Shown here: piece by piece, positions 1 to 7,272 of the stretch
Layout: each line of letters starts with the position of its first letter
Numbering within the stretch: the first letter of the stretch is position 1
Origin: CAYZMH01 sp964479445
GTDB taxonomy: Bacteria > Bacteroidota > Bacteroidia > Bacteroidales > GCA-2748055
Direction of reading: 5' to 3'
Assembly (NCBI GenBank): GCA_964479445.1
Contig: CAYZMH010000054.1
Location: 1 to 25,155, forward strand
DNA: 25,155 nt
Program-made: the position numbers and the translations under genes
The notes under the pieces: model-generated
What the model was told of the DNA's origin: nothing
What the model saw: the letters and a program-made list of their open reading frames with translations, nothing else
The model's database searches: none

Positions 1-61
1 GTACCCGGAACGAACCGTCTGTTTCTGCTGACCAGCATCTTTTTTTTCAGGGGCAATGTGT

Positions 62-69
62 TATCTTTG
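62..69 (+). promoter_or_regulatory. Bacteroidota -7 promoter box upstream of the Tricorn-like protease
   Basis: TATCTTTG matches the Bacteroidota primary sigma -7 consensus TAnnTTTG exactly. It lies about 65 bases before the chosen ATG and would give a leader of roughly 60 bases. I see no convincing TTTG -33 element 19-20 bases upstream, so this is a single-box match. Confidence 0.45.
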
Positions 70-133
70 ATAGATTCTGTTTGACCTTACTAAATTCAAC
101 CTTTTGCTACATCAATTCTTAAATACCTTTACC

Positions 134-3100
134 ATGAACTTCCTGACATCTTTCACAAGAAAAATGTGGCTGGCCGCGGGCTGGCTTTTTTTATGGACGC
201 TGTTATCGGCCCAGGCTGTTTCGGCTAAAGAGAATCCGCTCTGGCTGCGCTACCCGGCCATCTCGCCAGACGGGCAAACGGTGGTCTTCAATTACAAAGG
301 GGATATCTACCGGGTTCCCTCCGGCGGTGGGGCTGCCACGCCGCTAACGGTAAGCGACAGTTATGAATTCAACGCGGTGTGGAGCAACGACGGAAAGTAC
401 ATCGCCTTTGCATCCGACCGGTACGGGAATTTCGATGTGTTCGTGATGCCCGCCACCGGCGGGGAGGCCGCGCGCCTGACCTATCATTCGGCAGGTGAGA
501 TCCCGGGCTGCTTCACTCCCGGGAACGACACCATCCTCTTTTCGGCCCACCGGCAGGATGCGGCGACCAACCGGCAATACCCGACCGGACTCATGACCGA
601 GTTGTACAGCATTCCGGTGAACGGGGGAAGGGTTTCCCAGGTGCTGACCACCCCGGCGCTGGATCCGCAGCTGACCCGGGAGGGGGACCGGATGATCTAC
701 CACGATGTGAAAGGGTATGAAAACGAGTGGCGCAAACACCATACCTCGGCGGTTACCCGCGATGTGTGGCTCTATGATTTTACTGACGGTTCCTACCGGA
801 TGCTGAGTCAGTTTGAAGGCGAAGACCGCAACCCGGTGTGGGATATCGACGAGGAGCATTTCTATTACCTGAGTGAGGAGGATGGCTCCTTCAATATTTA
901 CCGCAGTTCGCTCTCGGACCCCGCTGCCACGGAGGCGGTGACAGGATTTGAGCATCACCCCGTACGGTTTTTAAGCATTTCCGATGATAACCGGTTGTGC
1001 TACAGTTACCACGGGGAAGTCTACACCCAGGATGTTTACGGGGAACCGGAAAAGCTGGAGGTAACGATTTCCATCGACGGGCGCAGCGACCTGGATAAGG
1101 TTGTTCCGATCAATAAAGGGTTAAGCGATGTGGCGCTCTCTCCCAACGGGAAGGAGTTTGCCTTTGTCTACCGGGGGGAGATCTTTGCCTGCGACCTGGA
1201 GGGAGGGATCACCAAGCGGATCACCAACACGCCCTACCAGGAGCGCAACGTCAGTTTCAGTCCCGACGGCCGATCCCTGCTCTATGCAGCCGAGGTGGAC
1301 AGCAGCTGGAATGTATACACCACTTCCATTGTAAGAGACGAGGAGCCCTATTTCTTTGCTTCCACGGTCCTGGAAAGGAAGCCGGTGATCGCCACCGACG
1401 CGGAGGAGTTTCAGCCGCGCTACTCCCCCGACGGGAAAGAGGTGGCTTACCTGGAGGAGCGGGTGATCCTCAAGGTGGTAAACCTGGAGTCGAAGGAGAC
1501 CCGGACAATCCTGCCGGCAAAGTATAACTACTCCTATGCCGACGGGGATCAGTATTACCGGTGGTCCCCCGACGGTAAGTGGTTCCTGGTGCAGTTCGGT
1601 CAGCCCGAACGCGTGATGCAGGATGAAGTCGGACTGGTGGCTGCCAGCGGGGAAGGGGAAGTGCATAACCTCACCCTGAGCGGGTACGGCGACTACCGTC
1701 CGCAATGGCATATGGATGGCAAAATGATGAGCTATGGTACCAACCGGTTGGGTACCCGTTCGGAAAGCGGCAGCATGACCTCGGGGGATGTTTACGGGAT
1801 GTTCTTTACCCGGGAGGCCTTCGACAGGTTTCAGCTTTCCGAAGAGGAGCTGGAGCTGTTGAAGGAGAAAGAAAAAAAGGGGGATGAAGAAGAAGATGGA
1901 GAGGATAAAAAGCGGAAGAAGCGCAACAAGAAAGAGGACGATGAAGGAGAGGATGAGGTAAAAGAGGTGGAGATTGACTGGGAGCTGCTCACCGAGCGCA
2001 AAGAGCGGCTTACCACCCATACCTCGCGACTCAGCGACTGGGCACTGTCGGAGGACGGTGAGAAGTTATTTTACGTTACCCGGTTTGAGCGCACCTACGA
2101 CCTATGGGTTACCGATCTGCGCGATAAGAAATCCAAACAGTTTGCCAAGCTTGGTGCCCGGCGGGGGGCCGGACTGATCATGTCGGAGGATGGCAAATTC
2201 ATGCTGGTGGTGGCTGACGGGACGGTCAGGAAAGTGAACGCCGAATCGGGCAAGGTGGAGCCGGTGAAGGTGAACGCCGAGATGATCCTGAAAGCCGACG
2301 AGGAGCGTGCCTATATCTATGACCACAGCTGGAGGCAGCTGAAAAAGAAATTCTACATGCCCGACCTGCACGGGGTGGACTGGGAGTTCTATTACCACGA
2401 GTACAAGAAGTTCCTGCCCCATATCAACAACAACTACGACTTTGCCGAAATGCTCAGCGAGCTGCTCGGGGAGACCAACGCATCTCACACCGGGGCCCGC
2501 TACAGGCCCTCCTCATCCAATGATGATGAAACGGCGGCCCTGGGGGTGTTCTACGATTACGACCACGAAGGGGATGGTGTGAAGATCGCCGAGGTGATCG
2601 TGGGGGGTCCCATGGATAAAGCAGATGTGGAGGCTGAGGCCGGACACATCATCGAGAAGATCGACGGGGTGGAGATCACTCCGGAGATGGATTTCTACCG
2701 GTTGTTGAACCGCAGGAAAGGAAAGTACACGCTGGTCTCCCTTTATGATCCGGATGAAGATAAACGCTGGGAAGAGCAGGTCAAGCCCATCTCCCTGGGC
2801 GCCGAGAACCAGTTGCTCTATGAGCGATGGGTACGTAACAACCGCAACGAGGTGGAAGCACTTTCGGATGACAAACTGGGGTATGTCCATATACGCTCGA
2901 TGAACGATGCCAGCATGCGGGTAGCCTACGAGGAGTCGCTGGGAAGGCACCTGTCAAAGGATGCCATTATCGTGGACACCCGGTTCAACGGGGGAGGGAA
3001 CATCCATGAAGAGCTGAGCGACTTTTACAACGGGGAGGTCTATTTTGATATTATTCCGCACGGTCAGTACGTGGGCAGTGAGCCCAGGGACAAATGGACC

Positions 3101-3433
3101 AAGCCCTCCATCGTGCTGATGGGCGAGAGCAACTATTCCGACGCCCACCTGTTCCCCATGGCCTACAAATTGAAAGGGGTCGGAAAAACGCTCGGGATGC
3201 CGGTACCGGGTACCGGAACTTTCGTCTGGTGGGAACGCCAGATCGACCCCACCCTGGTCTTTGGCATTCCCATGGGCGGGTGGCGTGCCCCCGACGGTAC
3301 CTTCATGGAGAATAACCAGATGGAACCTGATATCCGGGTACGAAACGAACCGGATGTGATGGCCGGAGGCCGGGATCAGCAGATCGAAGCCGCCGTGGAA
3401 GAGCTGCTTCCGGAGGACGAATCTGCAGATTAG
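134..3433 (+). CDS. Exported Tricorn-family S41 protease (beta-propeller, PDZ, S41)
   Basis: This is a 1099-residue homologue of archaeal Tricorn protease, predicted to degrade peptides outside the cytoplasm. I chose the ATG at 134 over an in-frame TTG at 104 because the protein then starts with a clean signal peptide: basic start, hydrophobic core, likely cleavage after AVSA. The N-terminal half has repeated SPDG/S.DG.. strands typical of PD40/TolB-like propellers. A strongly charged Lys/Asp/Glu insert follows at about residues 575-620, then a second propeller, a PDZ-like segment (about 800-890) and the S41 domain. The Tricorn active-site set is intact by eye: Ser784-His785 (ASHTGARY), nucleophile Ser1002 followed by Asp1003 (NYSDAHLF), and Glu1059 (MENNQ). 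Archaeal Tricorn is cytosolic, so the signal peptide marks the exported bacterial branch. The gene stands alone and converges on comM. Substrate specificity is unknown. Confidence 0.93.
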   Translation: MNFLTSFTRKMWLAAGWLFLWTLLSAQAVSAKENPLWLRYPAISPDGQTVVFNYKGDIYRVPSGGGAATPLTVSDSYEFNAVWSNDGKYIAFASDRYGNFDVFVMPATGGEAARLTYHSAGEIPGCFTPGNDTILFSAHRQDAATNRQYPTGLMTELYSIPVNGGRVSQVLTTPALDPQLTREGDRMIYHDVKGYENEWRKHHTSAVTRDVWLYDFTDGSYRMLSQFEGEDRNPVWDIDEEHFYYLSEEDGSFNIYRSSLSDPAATEAVTGFEHHPVRFLSISDDNRLCYSYHGEVYTQDVYGEPEKLEVTISIDGRSDLDKVVPINKGLSDVALSPNGKEFAFVYRGEIFACDLEGGITKRITNTPYQERNVSFSPDGRSLLYAAEVDSSWNVYTTSIVRDEEPYFFASTVLERKPVIATDAEEFQPRYSPDGKEVAYLEERVILKVVNLESKETRTILPAKYNYSYADGDQYYRWSPDGKWFLVQFGQPERVMQDEVGLVAASGEGEVHNLTLSGYGDYRPQWHMDGKMMSYGTNRLGTRSESGSMTSGDVYGMFFTREAFDRFQLSEEELELLKEKEKKGDEEEDGEDKKRKKRNKKEDDEGEDEVKEVEIDWELLTERKERLTTHTSRLSDWALSEDGEKLFYVTRFERTYDLWVTDLRDKKSKQFAKLGARRGAGLIMSEDGKFMLVVADGTVRKVNAESGKVEPVKVNAEMILKADEERAYIYDHSWRQLKKKFYMPDLHGVDWEFYYHEYKKFLPHINNNYDFAEMLSELLGETNASHTGARYRPSSSNDDETAALGVFYDYDHEGDGVKIAEVIVGGPMDKADVEAEAGHIIEKIDGVEITPEMDFYRLLNRRKGKYTLVSLYDPDEDKRWEEQVKPISLGAENQLLYERWVRNNRNEVEALSDDKLGYVHIRSMNDASMRVAYEESLGRHLSKDAIIVDTRFNGGGNIHEELSDFYNGEVYFDIIPHGQYVGSEPRDKWTKPSIVLMGESNYSDAHLFPMAYKLKGVGKTLGMPVPGTGTFVWWERQIDPTLVFGIPMGGWRAPDGTFMENNQMEPDIRVRNEPDVMAGGRDQQIEAAVEELLPEDESAD

Positions 3434-3458
3434 AAAGGTTGCTCCCGTTTCTCGAATT

Positions 3459-3494
3459 ACGTAGTTAATAACGTAGTTAACTACGTAGCTTAAT
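3459..3494. repeat. Three tandem 12-bp repeats containing a perfect palindrome
   Basis: Three head-to-tail copies with exact 12-bp period start at 3459, 3471 and 3483: ACGTAGTTAATA, ACGTAGTTAACT and ACGTAGCTTAAT. Positions 3471-3486 form a perfect 16-bp palindrome (ACGTAGTTAACTACGT). The array fills most of the 63-bp gap between two converging genes. It could act as a weak bidirectional terminator or a protein-binding site. It has no GC-rich stem or T-tract, so a classical terminator is unlikely. Confidence 0.7.
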
Positions 3495-3496
3495 TA

Positions 3497-5035
3497 CTAC
3501 CCGGCCCACCCCTCCCGGTCGAGGTTGCGATAGTTCACCGCTTCGGCCACGTGGGCCGGTTCGATATGGGTACACCCTTCCAGGTCAGCAATCGTGCGGG
3601 ACACCTTCAGGATCCGGTCATAGGCCCGGGCTGACAGGCCCAGTCGTTCCATGGCGTTCTTGAGAATAACCCGGCAGGTTTCGCTCAGTATGCAGTGCTT
3701 CTTCATCAGGGAGGTGGTCATCTGGGCATTGGCATAGACCCCGGGCATACCGGCAAACCGCTTCTCCTGGATGGCAGCTGCCTGCTCCACGCGCTCACGG
3801 ATAACGCGGCTCGACTCCGCATCCTTCAGTTCGGCCATCTGTTTGAAGGGAACCGGAACTACCTCTACGTGAATATCGATCCGGTCCAGCAGGGGTCCGG
3901 ATATCTTGTTGAGGTATTTCTTCACCTCCCCGGGATGGCAGGTACAGGTTTTTTCGGGGTGGTTATAATTCCCGCACGGACAAGGATTCATGGAGGCGAT
4001 CAGCATAAAATTAGCGGGGTAGGTGACCGAGAACCGGGCCCGGCTCACGGAGATCACCCGGTCTTCGAGGGGTTGCCGGAGCACCTCCAGCACATTGCGC
4101 TGGAACTCGGGTAGCTCGTCCAGGAACAGCACGCCGTTATGCGCCAGGGAGATCTCCCCGGGTTGAGGTGCGTTTCCCCCGCCTACCAGGGCAACATTCG
4201 AGATGGTATGATGCGGACTTCGGAACGGCCGCCGTGTGACCAGTCCGGTTTCCCTGCCCATTTTCCCCGCCACCGAGTGTATTTTCGTGGTCTCCAGGGC
4301 CTCTTCCAGCGACATGGGAGGAATGATGGAGCCTATTCTTTTCGCCAGCATCGTTTTTCCCGCCCCTGCGCTGCCGATCATGACCAGGTTATGTTTCCCG
4401 GCGGCTGCAATGGTAAGGGCCCGTTTTACCGTTTCCTGACCTTTCACTTCTGAGAAATCCACATCGTACGAGGTGATATTCCGGATGAACTCCTCGCGTA
4501 GGTCCACCTGTGTTGGTTGAATGGTGTGGCTGCCCGCCAGGAACGCGGCGGTCTCTTCCAGGTTTTTCACCCCGATCACCTCCAGTCCGTTCACTACGGC
4601 AGCCTCGCGTGCATTGGGAGAGGGTACGATGATGCCCCGAAATCCCTCCGCCTTCGCCTTCAGAGCCATGGGCAGAACTCCGCGAACCGGCTGGATCTCC
4701 CCGTCCAGGGAAAGCTCCCCCATAATGAGGTACTGCTCCAGCTTACCGGTGGTCAGTTGCCTGGACGCCGCCAGCAACGCCAGGGCCATGGGCAGGTCAT
4801 AGGATGATCCCTCCTTGCGGATGTCGGCCGGCGCCAGGTTGATCACCACCCGCATGTGAGGCCACTCGTACCCGTTGTTGACGATGGCCGATTCAATCCG
4901 CTTCTGACTCTCCTTTACCGCATTGTCGGCAAGGCCCACGATGAAGAAGCGGATCCCGCGGGTCAGGTTCACCTCAATGGTGATGATAGTGGCATTGATC
5001 CCATGGACCGCGCTGGCATATGCTTTAATGAACAT
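3497..5035 (-). CDS. comM: ComM/YifB family AAA+ ATPase (Mg-chelatase-like)
   Basis: The 512-residue product matches the usual ComM/YifB length and layout. ComM is a hexameric helicase that promotes branch migration during natural transformation in gammaproteobacteria; YifB homologues are widespread, and the role in Bacteroidota is inferred. The N-terminal domain has a Lon-like fold (about residues 1-180). The AAA+ core follows, with Walker A GSAGAGKT at 221-228 and Walker B LFLDELPE at 303-310. A zinc-binding cysteine cluster CPCG...CTCH (Cys352, 354, 364, 366) comes next, and the C-terminal Mg-chelatase segment ends in VAEAVNYR. The start ATG gives the canonical N-terminus. Immediately before it is an inverted repeat (5036-5070) that may control expression. 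The gene is a single minus-strand unit. Confidence 0.95.
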   Translation of the reverse strand: MFIKAYASAVHGINATIITIEVNLTRGIRFFIVGLADNAVKESQKRIESAIVNNGYEWPHMRVVINLAPADIRKEGSSYDLPMALALLAASRQLTTGKLEQYLIMGELSLDGEIQPVRGVLPMALKAKAEGFRGIIVPSPNAREAAVVNGLEVIGVKNLEETAAFLAGSHTIQPTQVDLREEFIRNITSYDVDFSEVKGQETVKRALTIAAAGKHNLVMIGSAGAGKTMLAKRIGSIIPPMSLEEALETTKIHSVAGKMGRETGLVTRRPFRSPHHTISNVALVGGGNAPQPGEISLAHNGVLFLDELPEFQRNVLEVLRQPLEDRVISVSRARFSVTYPANFMLIASMNPCPCGNYNHPEKTCTCHPGEVKKYLNKISGPLLDRIDIHVEVVPVPFKQMAELKDAESSRVIRERVEQAAAIQEKRFAGMPGVYANAQMTTSLMKKHCILSETCRVILKNAMERLGLSARAYDRILKVSRTIADLEGCTHIEPAHVAEAVNYRNLDREGWAG

Positions 5036-5070
5036 GGTATACGTAGATTATTGGTTCGACTCCGTATACC
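5036..5070. promoter_or_regulatory. 8-bp inverted repeat abutting the comM start codon
   Basis: GGTATACG at 5036-5043 and CGTATACC at 5063-5070 are exact reverse complements separated by 19 bases. On the minus strand this covers the last 35 bases before the comM ATG. It could be an operator or an mRNA hairpin over the ribosome-binding region. The spacer holds GGTTCGACTCC (5053-5063), which resembles a tRNA T-loop, but no tRNA folds around it. Confidence 0.5.
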
Positions 5071-5521
5071 CGTTAATGTGATGAATCCGGGATTTATCGC
5101 AGGGGTAAATGGATTCTTTTGGAACAGCAGAAGCAGCATGATAATAGTAATCACACACTCAGGCATCTTTCTGATGCCGGGATTTCACGGCAGCCAGTGA
5201 GTTCTCGCGTTGCCCGTTTTCTAATTTTGGAGTAATTCGTAAAAATAGGTAATTTCAAAAACAGAATTTGAATTATCCGAAATTCTGTTGGATCGAAAGA
5301 ATTAACAGAGCCAGAAACAAAAGACCTGCTGAAAATCATTGCTGATTACTTCTATGCGCTTGATATCCTGGATCAGAAAATAGTTTTTTGAAAAAGGTAT
5401 TATGGTGTTGTGGATTCTTTATGACAAGTATGATGGAGAGAGAAATACAATTGTAACATTGCGTGGGAAGGTTTTTTGCATGAAAATTGGAAGAGAAATA
5501 AAACAATTAGCATCATTTTTG
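5071..5521. other. AT-rich gap with a gene fragment and no intact gene
   Basis: This stretch between comM and the toxin-antitoxin pair is much richer in A and T than the flanking genes. Apart from the protein-like open segment at 5272-5391, reported separately, I see no credible coding region, RNA gene or terminator. Its composition and the gene remnants on both sides suggest an accessory insertion that has decayed. Confidence 0.5.
5272..5391 (+). pseudogene. C-terminal fragment of an unidentified accessory gene
   Basis: There is a 39-codon open segment with no start codon: a stop codon at 5269-5271 lies directly upstream and it ends at a TGA. The translation has the texture of real protein, with a charged helix and a segment TKDLLKIIADYFYALDILDQ. 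That segment reminds me of parts of RhuM- or Fic-like accessory proteins of Bacteroidota, but I cannot confirm the family. It is most likely the decayed remainder of a gene whose upstream part is lost or frameshifted. Confidence 0.35.
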
Positions 5522-5529
5522 TATCTTTG
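5522..5529 (+). promoter_or_regulatory. Bacteroidota -7 promoter box of the toxin-antitoxin operon
   Basis: TATCTTTG is an exact match to TAnnTTTG. It ends one base before the first ATG of the antitoxin (5531) and seven bases before the second ATG (5537). With the usual box-to-start distance, transcription would begin at about 5533-5536. That would favour the second ATG with an almost absent leader. No clear -33 partner is visible. Confidence 0.45.
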
Positions 5530-5530
5530 A

Positions 5531-5707
5531 ATGAAGATGGTTACTACATTAAAATATGGTTCTCAAAAGGATAGTTTATCAAAGCTGTTAGACCGATTAA
5601 ATAAGAGGTCCAGGAAAGGTATTGATGTAAAGAAATACACTGGAATACTTAAACTGGATAAAGATCCACTTGCAATACAAAAAGAATTGAGGAATGACTG
5701 GGAATAA
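5531..5707 (+). CDS. VapB-like antitoxin of a PIN-domain toxin-antitoxin pair
   Basis: This small gene encodes a 58-residue protein (56 if the second ATG at 5537 is used). The C-terminal half, with KGIDVKKYTGILKL and PLAIQKELRNDWE, is typical of short antitoxins that precede PIN-domain toxins in Bacteroidota. Its end overlaps the toxin start by 14 bases (5694-5707), giving the translational coupling usual for such pairs. The expected role is to bind and neutralise the downstream ribonuclease and to repress its own promoter, as in known VapBC systems. Codon use is AT-rich, unlike the flanking housekeeping genes, which fits horizontal acquisition. Confidence 0.8.
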   Translation: MKMVTTLKYGSQKDSLSKLLDRLNKRSRKGIDVKKYTGILKLDKDPLAIQKELRNDWE

Positions 5708-6065
5708 ATTATTCCTGGATACAAATATCCTGCTTTATCTATTACAGGGAGATGAAACCCTGACGCACTCACTTGATCAGAAGCAATTTTATATTGGATT
5801 TATTACCCAATTGGAACTTCTCTCCTTTACCAGGCTTTCAAGAAAGGAAGAAAAATTGATCAATGAATTGATCTCTGAATGTGTTATCATTGATTTAAAC
5901 AATGAAATTAAGCGGATTACCATTGAATTCAGAAAAAGGTATAAACTAAAATTGCCAGATTGTCTGGTTGTTGCAACTTCTCAATACCTTGATATTCCTT
6001 TAATTACTGCAGATTCAGATTTCAAAAAAATCGATGAATTGAATCTGATCTACTATGATAGGTAG
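5694..6065 (+). CDS. VapC-like PIN-domain ribonuclease toxin
   Basis: The 123-residue product has the length and residue pattern of VapC-family PIN ribonucleases, which cleave specific RNAs when freed from their antitoxin. The acidic metal-binding set is visible: Asp9 in FLDTNILLYLL, Glu41 in TQLELLSF, Asp89 in KLPDCLVVATS, and Asp107 (with Asp109) in TADSDF. The ATG lies inside the antitoxin gene, so the two form one coupled operon. Nothing is broken, so the module is probably functional. It sits between two decayed gene fragments in an AT-rich island. The RNA target cannot be read from sequence. Confidence 0.9.
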   Translation: MTGNKLFLDTNILLYLLQGDETLTHSLDQKQFYIGFITQLELLSFTRLSRKEEKLINELISECVIIDLNNEIKRITIEFRKRYKLKLPDCLVVATSQYLDIPLITADSDFKKIDELNLIYYDR

Positions 6066-6116
6066 ATTGTTATAAAAAATTCTCTTTTCTCAAATTCATT
6101 ACTTCATAAAAGTCAT

Positions 6117-6194
6117 TGGTACGATTACGGCGCACGATGCTACCACCCGGCTTTGGAGAGGTTTGCAATGGACCCATTAGCCGAAAAATGGTAT
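6117..6194 (+). pseudogene. Remnant of an RHS-repeat core domain
   Basis: A 26-codon segment translates to WYDYGARCYHPALERF followed by AMDPLAEKWY. This matches the signature of the RHS-repeat-associated core, usually YDYGARxYDPxxGRFxxxDPLAEKYY, which precedes the variable toxin tip of RHS/YD proteins. No start codon or upstream YD repeats are present, and the frame stops at 6225 with unrelated sequence after it. It is therefore a small surviving piece of a polymorphic-toxin or cell-surface RHS gene. It lies between the PIN toxin and the amidohydrolase, within the AT-rich island. Confidence 0.8.
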
Positions 6195-6276
6195 ATCACC
6201 TGGCAATGCAGGGTTCCAATTGTCTGACAGGAAAGTTCCTGTCATCTGACCGAAAAGGCGGAGTGTAAAAAAACCG

Positions 6277-6284
6277 TACTTTAG
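6277..6284 (+). promoter_or_regulatory. Possible -7 promoter box for the amidohydrolase
   Basis: TACTTTAG differs from TAnnTTTG at one position and ends four bases before the ATG at 6289. If used, the transcript would be leaderless or nearly so. Support is weak because of the mismatch and the lack of a clear -33 element. Confidence 0.25.
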
Positions 6285-6288
6285 GGGT

Positions 6289-7239
6289 ATGAAAAAGATC
6301 GATGCCCATATGCATGTGAATTTCAGCAGCCTTGATGCAGAAGGCATTATCGCGTACCTCGACCGGCACGGGTTTGAGCAATGCTGGCTGCATACCTGGG
6401 AAGAGATCGATCCGCCGGTTCCGTCCATCTATGAACCGCTCTCCCTGGAGGAGATGCTGGAGGCGCATGCGCGGTACCCCGACCGGATCGTGCCGTTCTA
6501 TGCCCCGGACCCGGGATCGGCTACTTTCCGCGAGGACCTGGAACAGGCCATGCAACGGGGTGTCAGGGGGTGCGGGGAGCTGAAGGTGACCCTGCGCTGG
6601 TCCGATCCGGCGATCGAAGCCTACCTGGAGACCATCGATGCCGTGAATCTTCCCCTGATGTTCCACATGGAGGAGCCCCGGCTGCAGTACATAAGGAAAA
6701 ACCAGCGGTTTTCCGAGAAGGTGTTTGATCACCTGGTGAACGGACGATTCAACGGGGTGCCGGGATATTACATCCGGCAGGTGGCGGGGAAGACCGGATT
6801 GTTTGCCCGAAAATTAAAGAATAACACGGTTTCCTTCCCGGGGTACCTGTATGATTTTGACGGACTGGAACAGCGGTTGGAGCAGTTCCCGGGGATCCGG
6901 TTTATTGCGCACGGACCCGATTTCTGGAATAACCTGGCGGCTGACCGCCACCCGAAGTATAAATACCAGAAGGGCCGGTTCAAACAGTTTGGCATCATTG
7001 ACCAGCTGCTTTCCGGGTACCCCAACCTCTATTGTGATCTTTCGGGCAACAGCGGGTTCATTGCCCTCTCCCGCGACCGCAGGCAGAGCAAACGGTTCCT
7101 GGAAAAACATCACCGCAAGGTCCTATTTGGCACCGATAATACCGGGCGCGACCATGAGGGACTGTTGCGGTCCTTTGAACTTGATGCATACGTGATGGAG
7201 CGGATTTTTTATGGGAATGCGATGGAGTGCCTGGGGTGA
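6289..7239 (+). CDS. Amidohydrolase-family metal-dependent hydrolase (TIM barrel)
   Basis: The 316-residue product belongs to the amidohydrolase-2 group, whose members hydrolyse or decarboxylate small cyclic or acidic substrates using one or two divalent metals in a TIM barrel. The N-terminal metal motif is DAHMHVN (His7, His9). Later metal or catalytic ligands appear in FHMEEP, FIAHGPDFW and LFGTDN, in the expected order. It has no signal peptide, so it should be cytoplasmic. The start ATG puts the HxH motif at residues 7-9, as usual for the family. It is a single gene with decayed DNA on both sides, so neighbours do not point to a substrate. GC content and codon use return here to the level of the housekeeping genes. 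Confidence 0.88.
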   Translation: MKKIDAHMHVNFSSLDAEGIIAYLDRHGFEQCWLHTWEEIDPPVPSIYEPLSLEEMLEAHARYPDRIVPFYAPDPGSATFREDLEQAMQRGVRGCGELKVTLRWSDPAIEAYLETIDAVNLPLMFHMEEPRLQYIRKNQRFSEKVFDHLVNGRFNGVPGYYIRQVAGKTGLFARKLKNNTVSFPGYLYDFDGLEQRLEQFPGIRFIAHGPDFWNNLAADRHPKYKYQKGRFKQFGIIDQLLSGYPNLYCDLSGNSGFIALSRDRRQSKRFLEKHHRKVLFGTDNTGRDHEGLLRSFELDAYVMERIFYGNAMECLG

Positions 7240-7244
7240 GGTGG

Positions 7245-7272
7245 AGGTCAGAAGTCGGAAGTCAGAGGTCAG
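7245..7272. repeat. Four tandem heptamers just after the amidohydrolase
   Basis: AGGTCAG, AAGTCGG, AAGTCAG and AGGTCAG follow one another directly, starting six bases after the stop codon. Purine-rich heptamer tracts of this type can occur between genes in Bacteroidota and may vary in copy number. No function is evident. Confidence 0.65.

Noticed and set aside
104..133. Ten-codon N-terminal extension of the protease from a TTG codon.
   Set aside because: The ATG at 134 gives a normal signal peptide, and the extension would place extra residues before it without benefit.
1121..2020. Minus-strand open frame of 299 codons within the protease gene.
   Set aside because: It includes the complement of the charged Lys/Glu insert, which gives a false hydrophobic Phe/Leu run. 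No start context or family pattern.
5053..5063. GGTTCGACTCC, which looks like a tRNA T-loop.
   Set aside because: The T-stem would pair poorly, and upstream bases belong to comM with no D-arm or anticodon arm. It is not a tRNA gene; kept only as a remark on the inverted repeat.
7245..7272. Heptamer tandem repeats considered as a CRISPR-like or origin iteron array.
   Set aside because: Units are only seven bases, are contiguous without spacers, and have no cas or replication genes nearby.
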